Under the pieces are notes generated by a model. It was given only the letters and a program-made list of their open reading frames with translations, did not search any database and was not told the DNA's origin. A stretch of DNA of 64,000 bases from Ammoniphilus sp. YIM 78166 (lineage in GTDB: Bacteria; Bacillota; Bacilli; Aneurinibacillales; RAOX-1). The DNA is taken from assembly GCF_004522215.1 (NCBI RefSeq), contig NZ_SDLR01000004.1, positions 682,001 to 746,000 of the forward strand. Direction: 5' to 3'. Made by a program: the position numbers and the translations under genes. This document shows positions 42,534-51,069 of this stretch, piece after piece; position 1 is the stretch's first letter, and every line of letters starts with the position of its first letter.

Positions 42534-43055
42534 TTAATCGATCTTAAAGTTTCCATAGTCAATGACTAGAATTTTTCCTTTTTTCAAGCGGACGTTTTTC
42601 CATTTTGCTTTTAACCTTTTTCTTTCTTTGACAATATCCCCTGGATCAATATGTTTTTTCTTGAATTTTTTGTGGAGCTTAATGACCTTTTTCTCATAGG
42701 ACTTCGTTTCAGGTACTTTTTTGTCCAATTTCTCCATAATAACCCAACCGTGGCCTGATTCATAGACTTTAGCTAGCCTTCTTTTCAAGGTAGAGGAGAC
42801 CGATTTATAAATCTTTGCTTCCTGGTTGTTGTCTTCAATCCCTTTAACGGAGATGGCGATCTTTAGCACCTTGTCGTCGCTGATATCGTATACAATTCGA
42901 TTTTTTCCTGCATCGATAAAGGGGTAGTATAATTTCAATTTCCTTCTCGCCAAGGAAGCATCGGAGTTGTTGGTGCTATACCCGCGTTTTTTTACTTTGG
43001 AGATCCATTTCTCAATTCGTTTGATTGATCTTTTATCTAGATACTCTTCACTCAT
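42534..43055 (-). CDS. Small protein-kinase-fold protein, possibly degenerate
   Basis: 173 residues, very rich in Lys, with more AT-rich codons than its neighbours. GKNRIVYDISDDKVLKIAI resembles the glycine loop and ATP-lysine strand, WVIMEKLD the hinge, HIDPGDI a short catalytic loop and VIDYGNF a DFG-like metal site. The catalytic HRD/HGD Asp-Asn pattern is not clear. The spacing is that of a minimal kinase-like fold found in some Bacillus and phage proteins. It lies between pucR and the aminotransferase operon. Possibly acquired by transfer (inference from composition). Confidence 0.6.
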   Translation of the reverse strand: MSEEYLDKRSIKRIEKWISKVKKRGYSTNNSDASLARRKLKLYYPFIDAGKNRIVYDISDDKVLKIAISVKGIEDNNQEAKIYKSVSSTLKRRLAKVYESGHGWVIMEKLDKKVPETKSYEKKVIKLHKKFKKKHIDPGDIVKERKRLKAKWKNVRLKKGKILVIDYGNFKID

Positions 43056-43122
43056 GGGATATCTCCCCCCAATCTATTAGAATTTATTCTATTAATCTAT
43101 CATATGCATGTCTCTACCCTTT

Positions 43123-43161
43123 GGTGTACGAAAAGGGACAGCCGCCTTATACACGGTGTAC
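43123..43161. promoter_or_regulatory. Direct repeat GGTGTAC, candidate PucR site
   Basis: GGTGTACGAAAAGG at 43123 and GGTGTACAAAAAGA at 43155, 32 bp apart (three helical turns), about 105 bp upstream of the aminotransferase start. Confidence 0.4.
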
Positions 43162-43265
43162 AAAAAGACCCTCACCATTTTCGGTTGAACGGGACAATAT
43201 CACGCGGGGGAGGGTGTGTAATATGATGGTAATAACAAGAATTGCAGCAAAGGGGGTTAATGCTT

Positions 43266-44639
43266 ATGGAACAGAAAAGAGATCACTTAATCAAGCCCGT
43301 TCTAGAACATTCCTATCCGGTGATTTCTTACGGAAAGGGAATATATTTATACGATGTGGAGGGTAAGCAGTATATTGATGGGGCATCGGGTGCGGTGACG
43401 GCTTCTATTGGACACGGCGTCCCGGAAATTGCTGAGGCGATGATGGAGCAGGCGGGTAAAGTATCCTTTGCCTATCGTTCCCAATTTACGAGTGAACCTG
43501 CGGAGAAGCTGGCCAAGAAGCTGGCAGAGCTGGCTCCAGGGGACCTCAATTGGTCGTTTTTCGTCAACAGCGGATCGGAAGCGACGGAGACGGCCATGAA
43601 AATTGCGATTCAGCATTGGCAGGAAAAAGGGTACAAGGGCAAAAACCGGATTCTCTCCCGCTGGATGAGTTATCACGGGATTACCTTAGGGGCCTTGTCC
43701 ATGTCGGGGCATGTGTTGCGCCGGAAGCGTTTTATTCCTTTACTGGAGGATTTTCCAGCGGTCTCTGCTCCATACTGCTACCGTTGCCCATTTAATAGTA
43801 GCTATCCTAGTTGTCAGTTAGCCTGTGCGAATGAGCTGGAAACGGCGATTCGAAGAACAGGTCCAGAAAATATAGCCGCCTTTATTGTTGAGCCCATCAT
43901 CGGAGCCTCGGGGGGAGCGGTGACCCCGCCAGATGGATACTATCAAAAAATCCGAGAGATTTGCGATAAATACGAGATTCTGTTTATAGCGGATGAAGTG
44001 ATGACAGGTATCGGGCGTACCGGCAAAATGTTTGGCGTTGATCATTGGGATGTCGTGCCGGACATTATTGCTTTAGGCAAAGGAATGAGTGCAGGCTATA
44101 CGCCGATGGCCGCCACCTTGGTATCCGATCGGGTCATGGAGCCGATTCTGAATGGCTCGAAGTCGGTCATGGCCGGTCACACCTACAGTGCGAATCCTCA
44201 ATCGGCAGCGGTTTCGTTAGCTGTGCTTGAATTTATCGAAAGACATCAGCTCGTGAAGAATGCGGAAGAAAGTGGAGCATATCTATATGAACAACTAGCC
44301 AATATGGCCCCGTCTTACTCCATTATCGGCGACGTCCGCGGCAAGGGGCTGCTTCTGGGGATGGAGTTGGTTAAAAATTCGTTCACGAAAGCCCCTTTCC
44401 TTTTATCTCAAGGGATTACTTCGAGAATCATTGAGCGTGCTTTTGCAAAAGGGCTCTTGGTCTATCCTGCGACGGGCGGGATCGATGGGGTGGCTGGGGA
44501 TGCGATTATTGTGGCTCCTCCGCTTACCATTAAAAAGGAAGAGATTGACCGATTGGTCTCTATTTTAGAAGAAACCATCCTAGAGATCCAGCGGGAGCTG
44601 GAAGCGGAAGGATTGCTCGATCATAGCCAAGCGGTTTAG
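43266..44639 (+). CDS. Class III pyridoxal-phosphate aminotransferase (YodT-like)
   Basis: 457 residues from the ATG placed 9 nt after AGGGGG; earlier TTG and ATG starts fit the ribosome site less well. Fold type I features: NSGSEATETA (phosphate cup), IVEPIIGASGGAV, FIADEVMTGIGRTG (Asp of the cofactor) and the Schiff-base Lys272 in ALGKGMSAG. A Cys-rich patch YCYRCPFNSSYPSCQLAC is typical of this subgroup. Class III enzymes transfer omega or beta amino groups. Gene order with CoA-transferase and M20 genes matches B. subtilis yodT-yodS-yodR-yodQ. It is the first gene of a five-gene operon. Confidence 0.92.
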   Translation: MEQKRDHLIKPVLEHSYPVISYGKGIYLYDVEGKQYIDGASGAVTASIGHGVPEIAEAMMEQAGKVSFAYRSQFTSEPAEKLAKKLAELAPGDLNWSFFVNSGSEATETAMKIAIQHWQEKGYKGKNRILSRWMSYHGITLGALSMSGHVLRRKRFIPLLEDFPAVSAPYCYRCPFNSSYPSCQLACANELETAIRRTGPENIAAFIVEPIIGASGGAVTPPDGYYQKIREICDKYEILFIADEVMTGIGRTGKMFGVDHWDVVPDIIALGKGMSAGYTPMAATLVSDRVMEPILNGSKSVMAGHTYSANPQSAAVSLAVLEFIERHQLVKNAEESGAYLYEQLANMAPSYSIIGDVRGKGLLLGMELVKNSFTKAPFLLSQGITSRIIERAFAKGLLVYPATGGIDGVAGDAIIVAPPLTIKKEEIDRLVSILEETILEIQRELEAEGLLDHSQAV

Positions 44640-44650
44640 GAGGAAAGAGG

Positions 44651-45328
44651 ATGAATAAAATTTCTACTCTAGAGAAGGCGCTGGAACGAATTAACGATGG
44701 GTGTACGCTGATGGTGGGAGGGTTCGGAGGAGTAGGCAACCCTCCGACCCTAATTCAGGGGATATTGGATAAAGGGGTGAAGGACCTCGTTCTGATCGCC
44801 AATGATACGGGTTTTCCGGACATCGGCATTGGCCGTCTCGTGACTGCGGGCCGAGCCCGAAAAGTGATCGCTTCCCACATCGGGTCCAACCCCAATGCGG
44901 GAAGGTTGATGACCGAGGGAAAGCTGGAGGTGGAGTTTTCTCCTCAGGGAACCTTGGCGGAACGTGTTCGGGCGGGTGGTGTTGGATTAGGCGGAATCTT
45001 TGTCGATGTGGGGTTAGGCACGATTGCGGAGGAAGGTAAAGAGAAGATCATGATCGCGGGCAAGGAATATTTGGTCGAAACGGCTTTGACCGCGGATGTC
45101 AGCATTGTCCAAGCGAAAAAAGCAGACACCCTTGGCAACCTGGTGTATGACAAGAGTGCGAGGAATTTTAATCCTTTGGTAGCGATGGCGGGTACCTTTA
45201 CGATTGCGGAAGTCGATGAAATCGTACCCGCTGGTACACTTGATCCGGAGTGTATTGTGACGCCAGGGATATTCGTGGATATGATCATAGCGAGCGAAGG
45301 AGTGAATTGGAAATGGGCATGGGAGTAG
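44651..45328 (+). CDS. 3-oxoacid CoA-transferase family, subunit A
   Basis: 225 residues, AGGAGG overlapping the upstream stop. Family I CoA-transferase alpha subunit: GCTLMVGGFGGVGNP near the N-terminus and AKKADTLGNLVY toward the C-terminus. With subunit B it moves CoA from acetyl- or succinyl-CoA onto a keto or other acid. It resembles AtoD/ScoA and YodS. The gene overlaps the next by 16 bp. In this operon it would activate the acid formed after transamination (inference). Confidence 0.93.
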   Translation: MNKISTLEKALERINDGCTLMVGGFGGVGNPPTLIQGILDKGVKDLVLIANDTGFPDIGIGRLVTAGRARKVIASHIGSNPNAGRLMTEGKLEVEFSPQGTLAERVRAGGVGLGGIFVDVGLGTIAEEGKEKIMIAGKEYLVETALTADVSIVQAKKADTLGNLVYDKSARNFNPLVAMAGTFTIAEVDEIVPAGTLDPECIVTPGIFVDMIIASEGVNWKWAWE

Positions 45329-45975
45329 ATATCCGCAATCGCATTGCGAAGCGAGCGGCTCAGGAAGTCAAGGACGGCATGATTGTCAACTTGGGAATCG
45401 GCATTCCCACGCTCGTGGCCAACCATCTTTCGGATGATCTTCACGTCATGTTCCATGCGGAAAACGGCATACTGGGAACCGGACCAAGCCCGGAGAAGGG
45501 GGAGGAAGATCCAGCGCTCTGTAACGCAGGGGGCTTTCCCGTGACGATTATTCCGGGTGCGTCTTACTTTGACAGTGCGTTGGCGTTTGGGATGATCCGT
45601 CGGGGATATCTTGATATCACAATTCTCGGAGCTTTGGAGGTCAGTGAAAAGGGGGATCTAGCCAATTGGATCGTACCCGGCAAACGCGTGCCAGGCATGG
45701 GCGGAGCGATGGAACTGGCGCAAAAAGCAAAGAAGGTCATCGTGCTCATGAATCATGTGAATAAGCAGGGCGAGTCGAAGATTTTGCGAGAGTGTGCACT
45801 TCCTTTGACCGCAAAGGCTTGTGTGGACTTGATTATTACGGAGATGGCCGTGATTGAAGTGACGGAAGAAGGATTGCTTTTGAAGGAGGTCATGGCTCCT
45901 TTTACAGTGGAAGAGGTGGTCGCGCATACGGAAGCTCCGTTGCGAATACCTTCGGTTGTGGGACGTATAGAGTAG
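45313..45975 (+). CDS. 3-oxoacid CoA-transferase family, subunit B
   Basis: 220 residues from the ATG at 45313 (AAGGAG 10 nt upstream inside subunit A). GIGIPTLVANHL, then the catalytic Glu50 in HAENGILGTGP, which forms the CoA thioester intermediate in this family, and NWIVPGKRVPGMGGAMEL. It resembles AtoA/ScoB and YodR. It works as a heteromer with the product of 44651. Confidence 0.93.
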   Translation: MGMGVDIRNRIAKRAAQEVKDGMIVNLGIGIPTLVANHLSDDLHVMFHAENGILGTGPSPEKGEEDPALCNAGGFPVTIIPGASYFDSALAFGMIRRGYLDITILGALEVSEKGDLANWIVPGKRVPGMGGAMELAQKAKKVIVLMNHVNKQGESKILRECALPLTAKACVDLIITEMAVIEVTEEGLLLKEVMAPFTVEEVVAHTEAPLRIPSVVGRIE

Positions 45976-45993
45976 AGGGAGGAGGAACGATAC

Positions 45994-47175
45994 GTGCGTG
46001 AAGTGGTCATTGTAGGCGGTGTGAGGACGGCAGTGGGGTCTTTTGGAAAGTCTTTGCGCCGGCTTACGGCGGTAGAAATGGGGCGTCAAGTGCTTGAGGG
46101 GCTGATGACAAGGTCTGCGGTGAGCAAAGAAGAAGTGGGCGAAGTGATCTTCGGTCATGGCTATGTCCATGGGGGAGGCTTGAACTCGGCGCGAATTTGT
46201 TCGCAGTTGGCTGGGTTTCCTCAGACAGTGCCCGGTCATATCATTATTAAAGCGTGCGGCTCTGGGTTAAAAGCAATTACGAGCGGTGCTCTAGCCATCG
46301 GTGCGGGAGAAGAGGACGTAATTGTCGCGGGCGGCGTGGAAAGCATGAGCAATGCTCCTTATATAGTAAAAAATCGATGGGGAAGCCGGTTCGGAAACCT
46401 GGAGATGGAGGATGCCCTGTTAGCGGATGGGTTAATCTGTTCTCTCGGCAACGAGCATATGGGGGTAACAGCAGAACGGCTTGCTGCACAGTACGGCATT
46501 TCCCGCGAGGAGCAGGATCAGTATGCAATGGATAGTCATCGTAAAGCCCTGGATGCACACCTGGCCGGAAAGTTTGAGTCGGAGATTATTCCGCTGGAAT
46601 GGCAAGATCGAAAAGGTCGCCAAGTGTTTTCCGTGGATGAGGGGATTCGTGCGGACGTAAGTTTAGAGGAGCTTGCCCGGTTATCCGCAGTGTTTCAAAA
46701 AGGCGGCACCATCACGGCGGGCAACGCCTGTCCGATGAATGATGGGGCGGCTGCGGTGTTGATGATGTCACGGGAAAAGGCAGAACAGTGTGGAATGAGG
46801 CCGCTACTAAAGGTGAAAGCGTTCGCGAGTGCCGGAGTGGAGCCTGGTGTGATGGGGATCGGACCGGTGCCGGCGACGCGGAAAGCTTTAGAGAAGGCTG
46901 GGTTAACATTGGATGACATCGGGTTAATTGAATTGAACGAGGCGTTTGCGGCTCAGGCTTTGGCAGTTGTGAAGGAGCTAGGACTCGACCCGGATCGGGT
47001 GAATGTCAATGGAGGAGCGATTGCGTTAGGGCATCCGGTGGGAGCGACGGGAGCAAAATTAACGGTAACGCTGATGCACGAAATGCTTCGAACCGGTGTG
47101 AAGTACGGGATGGTGACGCTTTGCATGGCCGGAGGAATGGGTCTGTCGGTGATTTACGAGAGGGTAGGTGAATAG
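45994..47175 (+). CDS. Thiolase (acetyl-CoA C-acyltransferase)
   Basis: 393 residues, GTG start after GGAGGAGG. Catalytic residues are all present: Cys88 in KACGSGLKAI, His347 in ALGHPVGATG and Cys377 in CMAGGMG. The enzyme cleaves a 3-ketoacyl-CoA with CoA or runs the reverse condensation. B. subtilis yodTSRQ lacks such a gene, so this operon can finish the pathway by splitting the CoA ester made by the upstream transferase (inference). The stop lies 1 bp before the M20 gene. Confidence 0.95.
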   Translation: MREVVIVGGVRTAVGSFGKSLRRLTAVEMGRQVLEGLMTRSAVSKEEVGEVIFGHGYVHGGGLNSARICSQLAGFPQTVPGHIIIKACGSGLKAITSGALAIGAGEEDVIVAGGVESMSNAPYIVKNRWGSRFGNLEMEDALLADGLICSLGNEHMGVTAERLAAQYGISREEQDQYAMDSHRKALDAHLAGKFESEIIPLEWQDRKGRQVFSVDEGIRADVSLEELARLSAVFQKGGTITAGNACPMNDGAAAVLMMSREKAEQCGMRPLLKVKAFASAGVEPGVMGIGPVPATRKALEKAGLTLDDIGLIELNEAFAAQALAVVKELGLDPDRVNVNGGAIALGHPVGATGAKLTVTLMHEMLRTGVKYGMVTLCMAGGMGLSVIYERVGE

Positions 47176-47176
47176 C

Positions 47177-48442
47177 ATGAAGGAGCAGATTCATCGCTGG
47201 CTAGAGGAGCATCGGGAGGAAGGTGTCGCGTTTCTGCAGAGGTTGGTGCAGGAGCGGAGTACGCAAACGAATGAGGCGGGCGTGCAAAAGCTGGTGGTCC
47301 AGAAGCTCGAGCAGATGGGCCTGGATATTGATGTGTGGGAGCCCGATGGTGAAGAGCTGCAAAAGCATGAGTACTTTTATTCGCCGCGCAAGGAGTTTTC
47401 GGGCAGTCCGAATGTGGTTGGGGTGATGAAGGGTGCTGGTGGAGAGGGTTCTCGGTCGATCATCCTGAATGGTCATATTGACGTCGTGCCAGATGGGGAT
47501 CGGGCGCAGTGGGACGATGATCCGTTCAGCGGTCGCATCGTGGATGGAAAGATGTATGGCCGCGGTGTGACGGATATGAAGGGTGGAAACGTGTCGCTCT
47601 TGCTAGCGATGGAGGCCTTGCAGGGGCTGGGTGTCCGGTTGAAGGGCGATGTGATTTTTCAAAGTGTGATTGAGGAGGAAAGTGGCGGGGCGGGAACGCT
47701 AGCGACGATTTTGAGGGGCTACCGGGCCGATGCGGCGTTGATTCCGGAGCCGACGAATATGCGGATTTTCCCCAAGCAGCAGGGCTCGATGTGGTTCCGG
47801 GTGCTTGTGAAGGGGCGCTCGGCGCATGGAGGGACTCGTTATCAAGGGGTGAGTGCGATCGAGAAATCGATGGTGGTCGTACAACATCTGTTGAAGCTAG
47901 AAGAGGTGCGAAATGCGCGGGTGGTGGATCCGTTGTATGCGGGTACGCCGATTCCAATTCCCATTAATGTGGGTTCGATTGAAGGAGGAACGTGGCCTTC
48001 TTCGGTACCTGACTTGGTAAAGTTGGAAGGGCGCATGGGCGTATCTCCGGAGGAAACGATGGAGGCGGCTAAGTCCGAGATGAAGGATTGGCTCGCTAAG
48101 CTGGGGGATGTTGACCCATGGTTCAAGAGTCATCCGGTCACGTTGGAGTGGTTCGGAGCGCGCTGGGTGCCAGGGTCGATCGATACGGAGCATGAACTGA
48201 TGAAGGTGCTCGTCGACAAATTTCGGGGAGTGACAGGCACTCAGCCGATAATCGAAGCTTCGCCATGGGGAACAGATGGGGGGCTTCTCACCCAAGTGGG
48301 AGAGACGCCGTCGATTGTGTTTGGGCCCGGAGTGACGGAGGTGGCCCATTATCCGAATGAATATATAGTGCTGGACCGCGTGTTTGAAACCGCGGAGATC
48401 ATTGCGCTCACCTTGATGGATTGGTGTGGGGCGGCGGAGTGA
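47177..48442 (+). CDS. M20-family deacylase/peptidase (ArgE/DapE type, YodQ-like)
   Basis: 421 residues from the ATG at 47177 (AGGTGAA upstream). Metal ligands are visible: His100 and Asp102 in GHIDVVPDGD, Asp133 in TDMKGG, the Glu pair in EEESGG, and a late His in VAHYPNEY. The dimerisation domain RSAHGG follows. Members remove N-acyl groups (acetylornithine, succinyl-diaminopimelate). Here it may deacylate an N-acylated amino acid before or after the transaminase step, as proposed for YodQ. Last gene of the operon; codon use is notably G-rich. Confidence 0.92.
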   Translation: MKEQIHRWLEEHREEGVAFLQRLVQERSTQTNEAGVQKLVVQKLEQMGLDIDVWEPDGEELQKHEYFYSPRKEFSGSPNVVGVMKGAGGEGSRSIILNGHIDVVPDGDRAQWDDDPFSGRIVDGKMYGRGVTDMKGGNVSLLLAMEALQGLGVRLKGDVIFQSVIEEESGGAGTLATILRGYRADAALIPEPTNMRIFPKQQGSMWFRVLVKGRSAHGGTRYQGVSAIEKSMVVVQHLLKLEEVRNARVVDPLYAGTPIPIPINVGSIEGGTWPSSVPDLVKLEGRMGVSPEETMEAAKSEMKDWLAKLGDVDPWFKSHPVTLEWFGARWVPGSIDTEHELMKVLVDKFRGVTGTQPIIEASPWGTDGGLLTQVGETPSIVFGPGVTEVAHYPNEYIVLDRVFETAEIIALTLMDWCGAAE

Positions 48443-48480
48443 AGTCTCGGGGCGGAGGCTAGTAGTTGGCATGGGTCAGG

Positions 48481-48510
48481 GGACTAGGGGGCCGTGGGCT
48501 GCCCTAGTCC
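48481..48510 (+). terminator. Hairpin after the catabolic operon
   Basis: Perfect 9-bp arms GGACTAGGG (48481) and CCCTAGTCC (48502-48510) around 12 nt, with only a weak T tract. It may work together with the terminator 20 bp downstream. Confidence 0.55.
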
Positions 48511-48530
48511 TCTTGATTGTGGGCGAGAGA

Positions 48531-48557
48531 AATAACCGGAGAAATCCGGTTATTTTT
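48531..48557 (+). terminator. Terminator, one of two copies of a dispersed element
   Basis: ATAACCGG-AGAAAT-CCGGTTAT plus five T. The same 25 bases from TAACCGG through the T-run occur at 59972-59996. Confidence 0.85.
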
Positions 48558-48648
48558 GATAAGAGGCCTTGGGAGGAGCTGAATAGTCGTAGATATCCGG
48601 TTAATGATGTGCTCAGGGTCATCTTTTGAGGATTTAAGTGGGATGAGC

Positions 48649-48710
48649 CGTAAATCTACGCTTAAATACTACACCATTTCCGCTTCTTGTGGATTAAGCG
48701 TAAATCTACG
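48649..48710. repeat. Paired CGTAAATCTACG elements
   Basis: CGTAAATCTACG (inverted CGTA/TACG arms around AATC) at 48649-48660 and 48699-48710, 50 bp apart, each near a TTAAG/CTTAA flank. It is in the 592-bp gap between the M20 and HAD genes, which has no credible ORF. Confidence 0.6.
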
Positions 48711-48782
48711 ATTATCTACTGACCTGCCACCACCCTAGGTGGGGCTCTCATTCAAACGGCACTTTGAAGTAGCTTAGCTTCT

Positions 48783-48860
48783 GGCGACTTTTGGGTCGCT
48801 ACCGGCAACTTGGGAGGTGTAACCGGCGACTTACCTTGAAATACTGGCAACTTCGTGGAA
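48783..48860. repeat. Intergenic array of GGCRACTT motifs with exact 21-bp period
   Basis: GGCGACTT, GGCAACTT, GGCGACTT and GGCAACTT start at 48783, 48804, 48825 and 48846. The spacers end in ACC or ACT each time. No gene overlaps it. Confidence 0.75.
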
Positions 48861-48972
48861 AATACTAACTTTACAAGCTTAGAGGCGGGGGATCTAGTTA
48901 GTCAGGTTAAAAGTATTTAAGTGACTATTGAAATTAGAAACCACTTGGTGCCCCCTCCCCCCCTCTCCTTCC

Positions 48973-49009
48973 TTGAACTAGAACACTAGTTTTCCTATAC
49001 TGTACTAGT
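48973..49009 (+). promoter_or_regulatory. SigA promoter of the HAD gene with flanking ACTAGT boxes
   Basis: TTGAAC, 17-nt spacer, TATACT (48996-49001). ACTAGT stands on both sides of the -10, at 48986-48991 and 49004-49009, and may be an operator. Confidence 0.65.
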
Positions 49010-49034
49010 AGAAACCGACCGGAAGGAGAGGACC

Positions 49035-49655
49035 ATGACTAAGCATATCGTGTTTGACTTTGACGGTACCATCGCTGATTCATCTCACTTTCTAATAGAT
49101 TTACTCAATCAGGTAGGAAAAAAACATGGTTACCCGCCGGTGTCGACAGCGATGATCGCCGAGCTCAGGGATATGACCATGAAGCAAAGGCTGAACCACT
49201 TGGGCATCCCGCTTTATAAGCTTCCGTTTATTGCTTTGGACGTGAAGAAGGGTCTGGGACAGTCCATCCATCAGATGAAGCCTTTTCCTGATATCCTGCG
49301 AGTGCTCCAGGAGCTGAGAGACCAGGGATATACGCTTGCGGTGCTTTCCTCTAATTCTAAGGAAAACATCCAAAGCTTCCTGAATCTGCACGGCCTGACC
49401 CTTTTTCATGACGTGCAGACGACGAGAGGCATCTTTGGCAAGGCGAAAGTGCTGGAGCGCTATTTGAAGAAGCATGGGCTTCGCCCTCGCGATGTTTTAT
49501 ATGTGGGGGACGAGCATCGGGATATCGTGGCCTGTCAGGAAGCAAAGGTCCCTGTGGTTGCCGTGACTTGGGGATACGATTCAATAGAGCTTCTGGAAAA
49601 AGCCACACCGAACCATCTGGCCCACACGCCAAATGATTTGCTAGCCCTCGTGTAG
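49035..49655 (+). CDS. HAD-superfamily phosphatase (phosphoglycolate phosphatase-like)
   Basis: 206 residues, GGAAGGAGAGG before the ATG. HAD motifs: FDFDGTIAD (nucleophile Asp8, acid/base Asp10), LSSNS (motif II), Lys in FGKAKVLERYLKK (motif III) and VGDEHRDIVAC (motif IV). A helical cap follows motif I (about 20-85), as in subfamily IA. It hydrolyses a small phosphate ester; the exact one is not predictable. Monocistronic with a strong promoter. Confidence 0.92.
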   Translation: MTKHIVFDFDGTIADSSHFLIDLLNQVGKKHGYPPVSTAMIAELRDMTMKQRLNHLGIPLYKLPFIALDVKKGLGQSIHQMKPFPDILRVLQELRDQGYTLAVLSSNSKENIQSFLNLHGLTLFHDVQTTRGIFGKAKVLERYLKKHGLRPRDVLYVGDEHRDIVACQEAKVPVVAVTWGYDSIELLEKATPNHLAHTPNDLLALV

Positions 49656-49678
49656 GGCTAGTGATTAAACGATACGAA

Positions 49679-49720
49679 AAGAGGGCGTCCTATGCTTCTA
49701 GGACACCCTCTTCTTCTTTT
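49679..49720. terminator. Bidirectional terminator between convergent genes
   Basis: AAGAGGGCGTCCTA-TGCTTC-TAGGACACCCTCTT, 13 of 14 pairs, followed on the plus strand by CTTCTTTTTT. It serves the HAD gene and probably the asparaginase gene. Confidence 0.85.
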
Positions 49721-50818
49721 TTAATATTCGTTAAAGAACGCTTGAATCTTCTTTGGATCGTTGGTTTGGGTTAAGGCTAGCATCAGAAGGATGCGGGCTT
49801 TTTGTGGATTCAAGGAATCGGAAGCGACAAAGTTGTTGGTATCGTCAGTGGCTGAGCGGGTGACAATCCCACTTCCCACACGAGAAGAACGAACGACCGC
49901 AACGCCTTTCTTAGCTGCATCGATTGCCCCTTCCCTAGCTTGTCCAGAAAGAGATCCATTTCCAGAGCCGGCTACAACAATTCCTTTAGATCCTGCAGCC
50001 ACGAGGGCATCATATAGAAGTCTACTATCATTTTGATAGCCATAGAGGATGTCTACTTGAGGAAGTTCGCTTAATTTGGAAATGTCGAACACCGATTTGG
50101 TCGTATGTTTACGAATGACTTCGCTATAGAAATAATTTTTCCCTCCAGCAATCGCCCCAATGTATCCGTCTTCTGGAGCCTTGAAGGTATCTAACATGGT
50201 GGTATTGGTTTTGCTAGTAAAACGGGCCGCTCCAATGCGGTCATTTAACAGCATCATGGTTCCTTTGCCTTTGGCAGCAGGGTCTCCAGCTAATTTCACC
50301 GCGTTATATAAGTTGAAAGGACCGTCCGCACTAATGGCGGTTGCGGGTCTCATAGCTCCTACCACTACGACAGGCTTATCACTTTTGACGACCAAATTCA
50401 AAAAGTATGCTGTTTCCTCAAGGGTATCGGTTCCATGGGTAATTACGATGCCATCTACCTCGTCGGAAGCGAGCAATTCATTCACTCTTTTTCCTAGCTT
50501 TAAGAGAATTTCATTATTGACGTTGGGACTGCCTACACTCGCAATTTGTTCGCCCGTAACATTGGCAATCTCCTTCATCTCAGGTACGGCATTGATTAGA
50601 ATATCGATTCCTAAAGCGCCAGCTGTGTATCCTGTCGTAGCCGTATTAGATGCGGCTGAACCGGCAATGGTTCCTCCCGTTGCGAGGATCTTGACGTTTG
50701 GAAGCTTGACTTGTTCAGCATGAGCTGCTGGGACTAAACCGCCAACAGGGGCGATGTAAGCTCCGCTTAGTAGGGAACTAGTGAGTAGAGTAGCTGCTAG
50801 AATTTTTTTGATGTTCAT
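49721..50818 (-). CDS. Secreted type II L-asparaginase
   Basis: 365 residues. Sec signal peptide with predicted cleavage at AHA-EQ (residue 34/35), so the enzyme is exported and not a lipoprotein. The catalytic motifs are complete: nucleophile Thr50 in LATGGTIAG and the second Thr-Asp in [21 protein letters not shown] and the C-terminal [13 protein letters not shown] are typical. It hydrolyses extracellular asparagine (and some glutamine) to acid and ammonia. AAGGAGAG precedes the ATG. Together with the GGTs it points to extracellular amide and gamma-glutamyl scavenging. Confidence 0.95.
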   Translation of the reverse strand: MNIKKILAATLLTSSLLSGAYIAPVGGLVPAAHAEQVKLPNVKILATGGTIAGSAASNTATTGYTAGALGIDILINAVPEMKEIANVTGEQIASVGSPNVNNEILLKLGKRVNELLASDEVDGIVITHGTDTLEETAYFLNLVVKSDKPVVVVGAMRPATAISADGPFNLYNAVKLAGDPAAKGKGTMMLLNDRIGAARFTSKTNTTMLDTFKAPEDGYIGAIAGGKNYFYSEVIRKHTTKSVFDISKLSELPQVDILYGYQNDSRLLYDALVAAGSKGIVVAGSGNGSLSGQAREGAIDAAKKGVAVVRSSRVGSGIVTRSATDDTNNFVASDSLNPQKARILLMLALTQTNDPKKIQAFFNEY

Positions 50819-51069
50819 TTTGGTTTCTCTCCTTGGTGTTTAGTTTTTGTATAACAAATTCTACTAGAAGAGTTTATGTAAATGTTGGAAAGTGTAAGGA
50901 AACCTGACATAGTTTTGTCTTGAAAATGAAATGGAGGTGGTTATATTTACTACCTAAAGTTACTCTAAAATCTTGTTGATAAACCACCATATACCGGGTC
51001 TGTATAGTAGAATAGAACTACTAAACTCATTTTATGTCGAATGACGGAGGTCAGTCGGAGAGGTGGAAG

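Noticed and set aside
47526-48472. Long minus-strand frames opposite the M20 gene
   Set aside because: They are shadows caused by the G-rich codon use of the real gene and show no domain or ribosome site.
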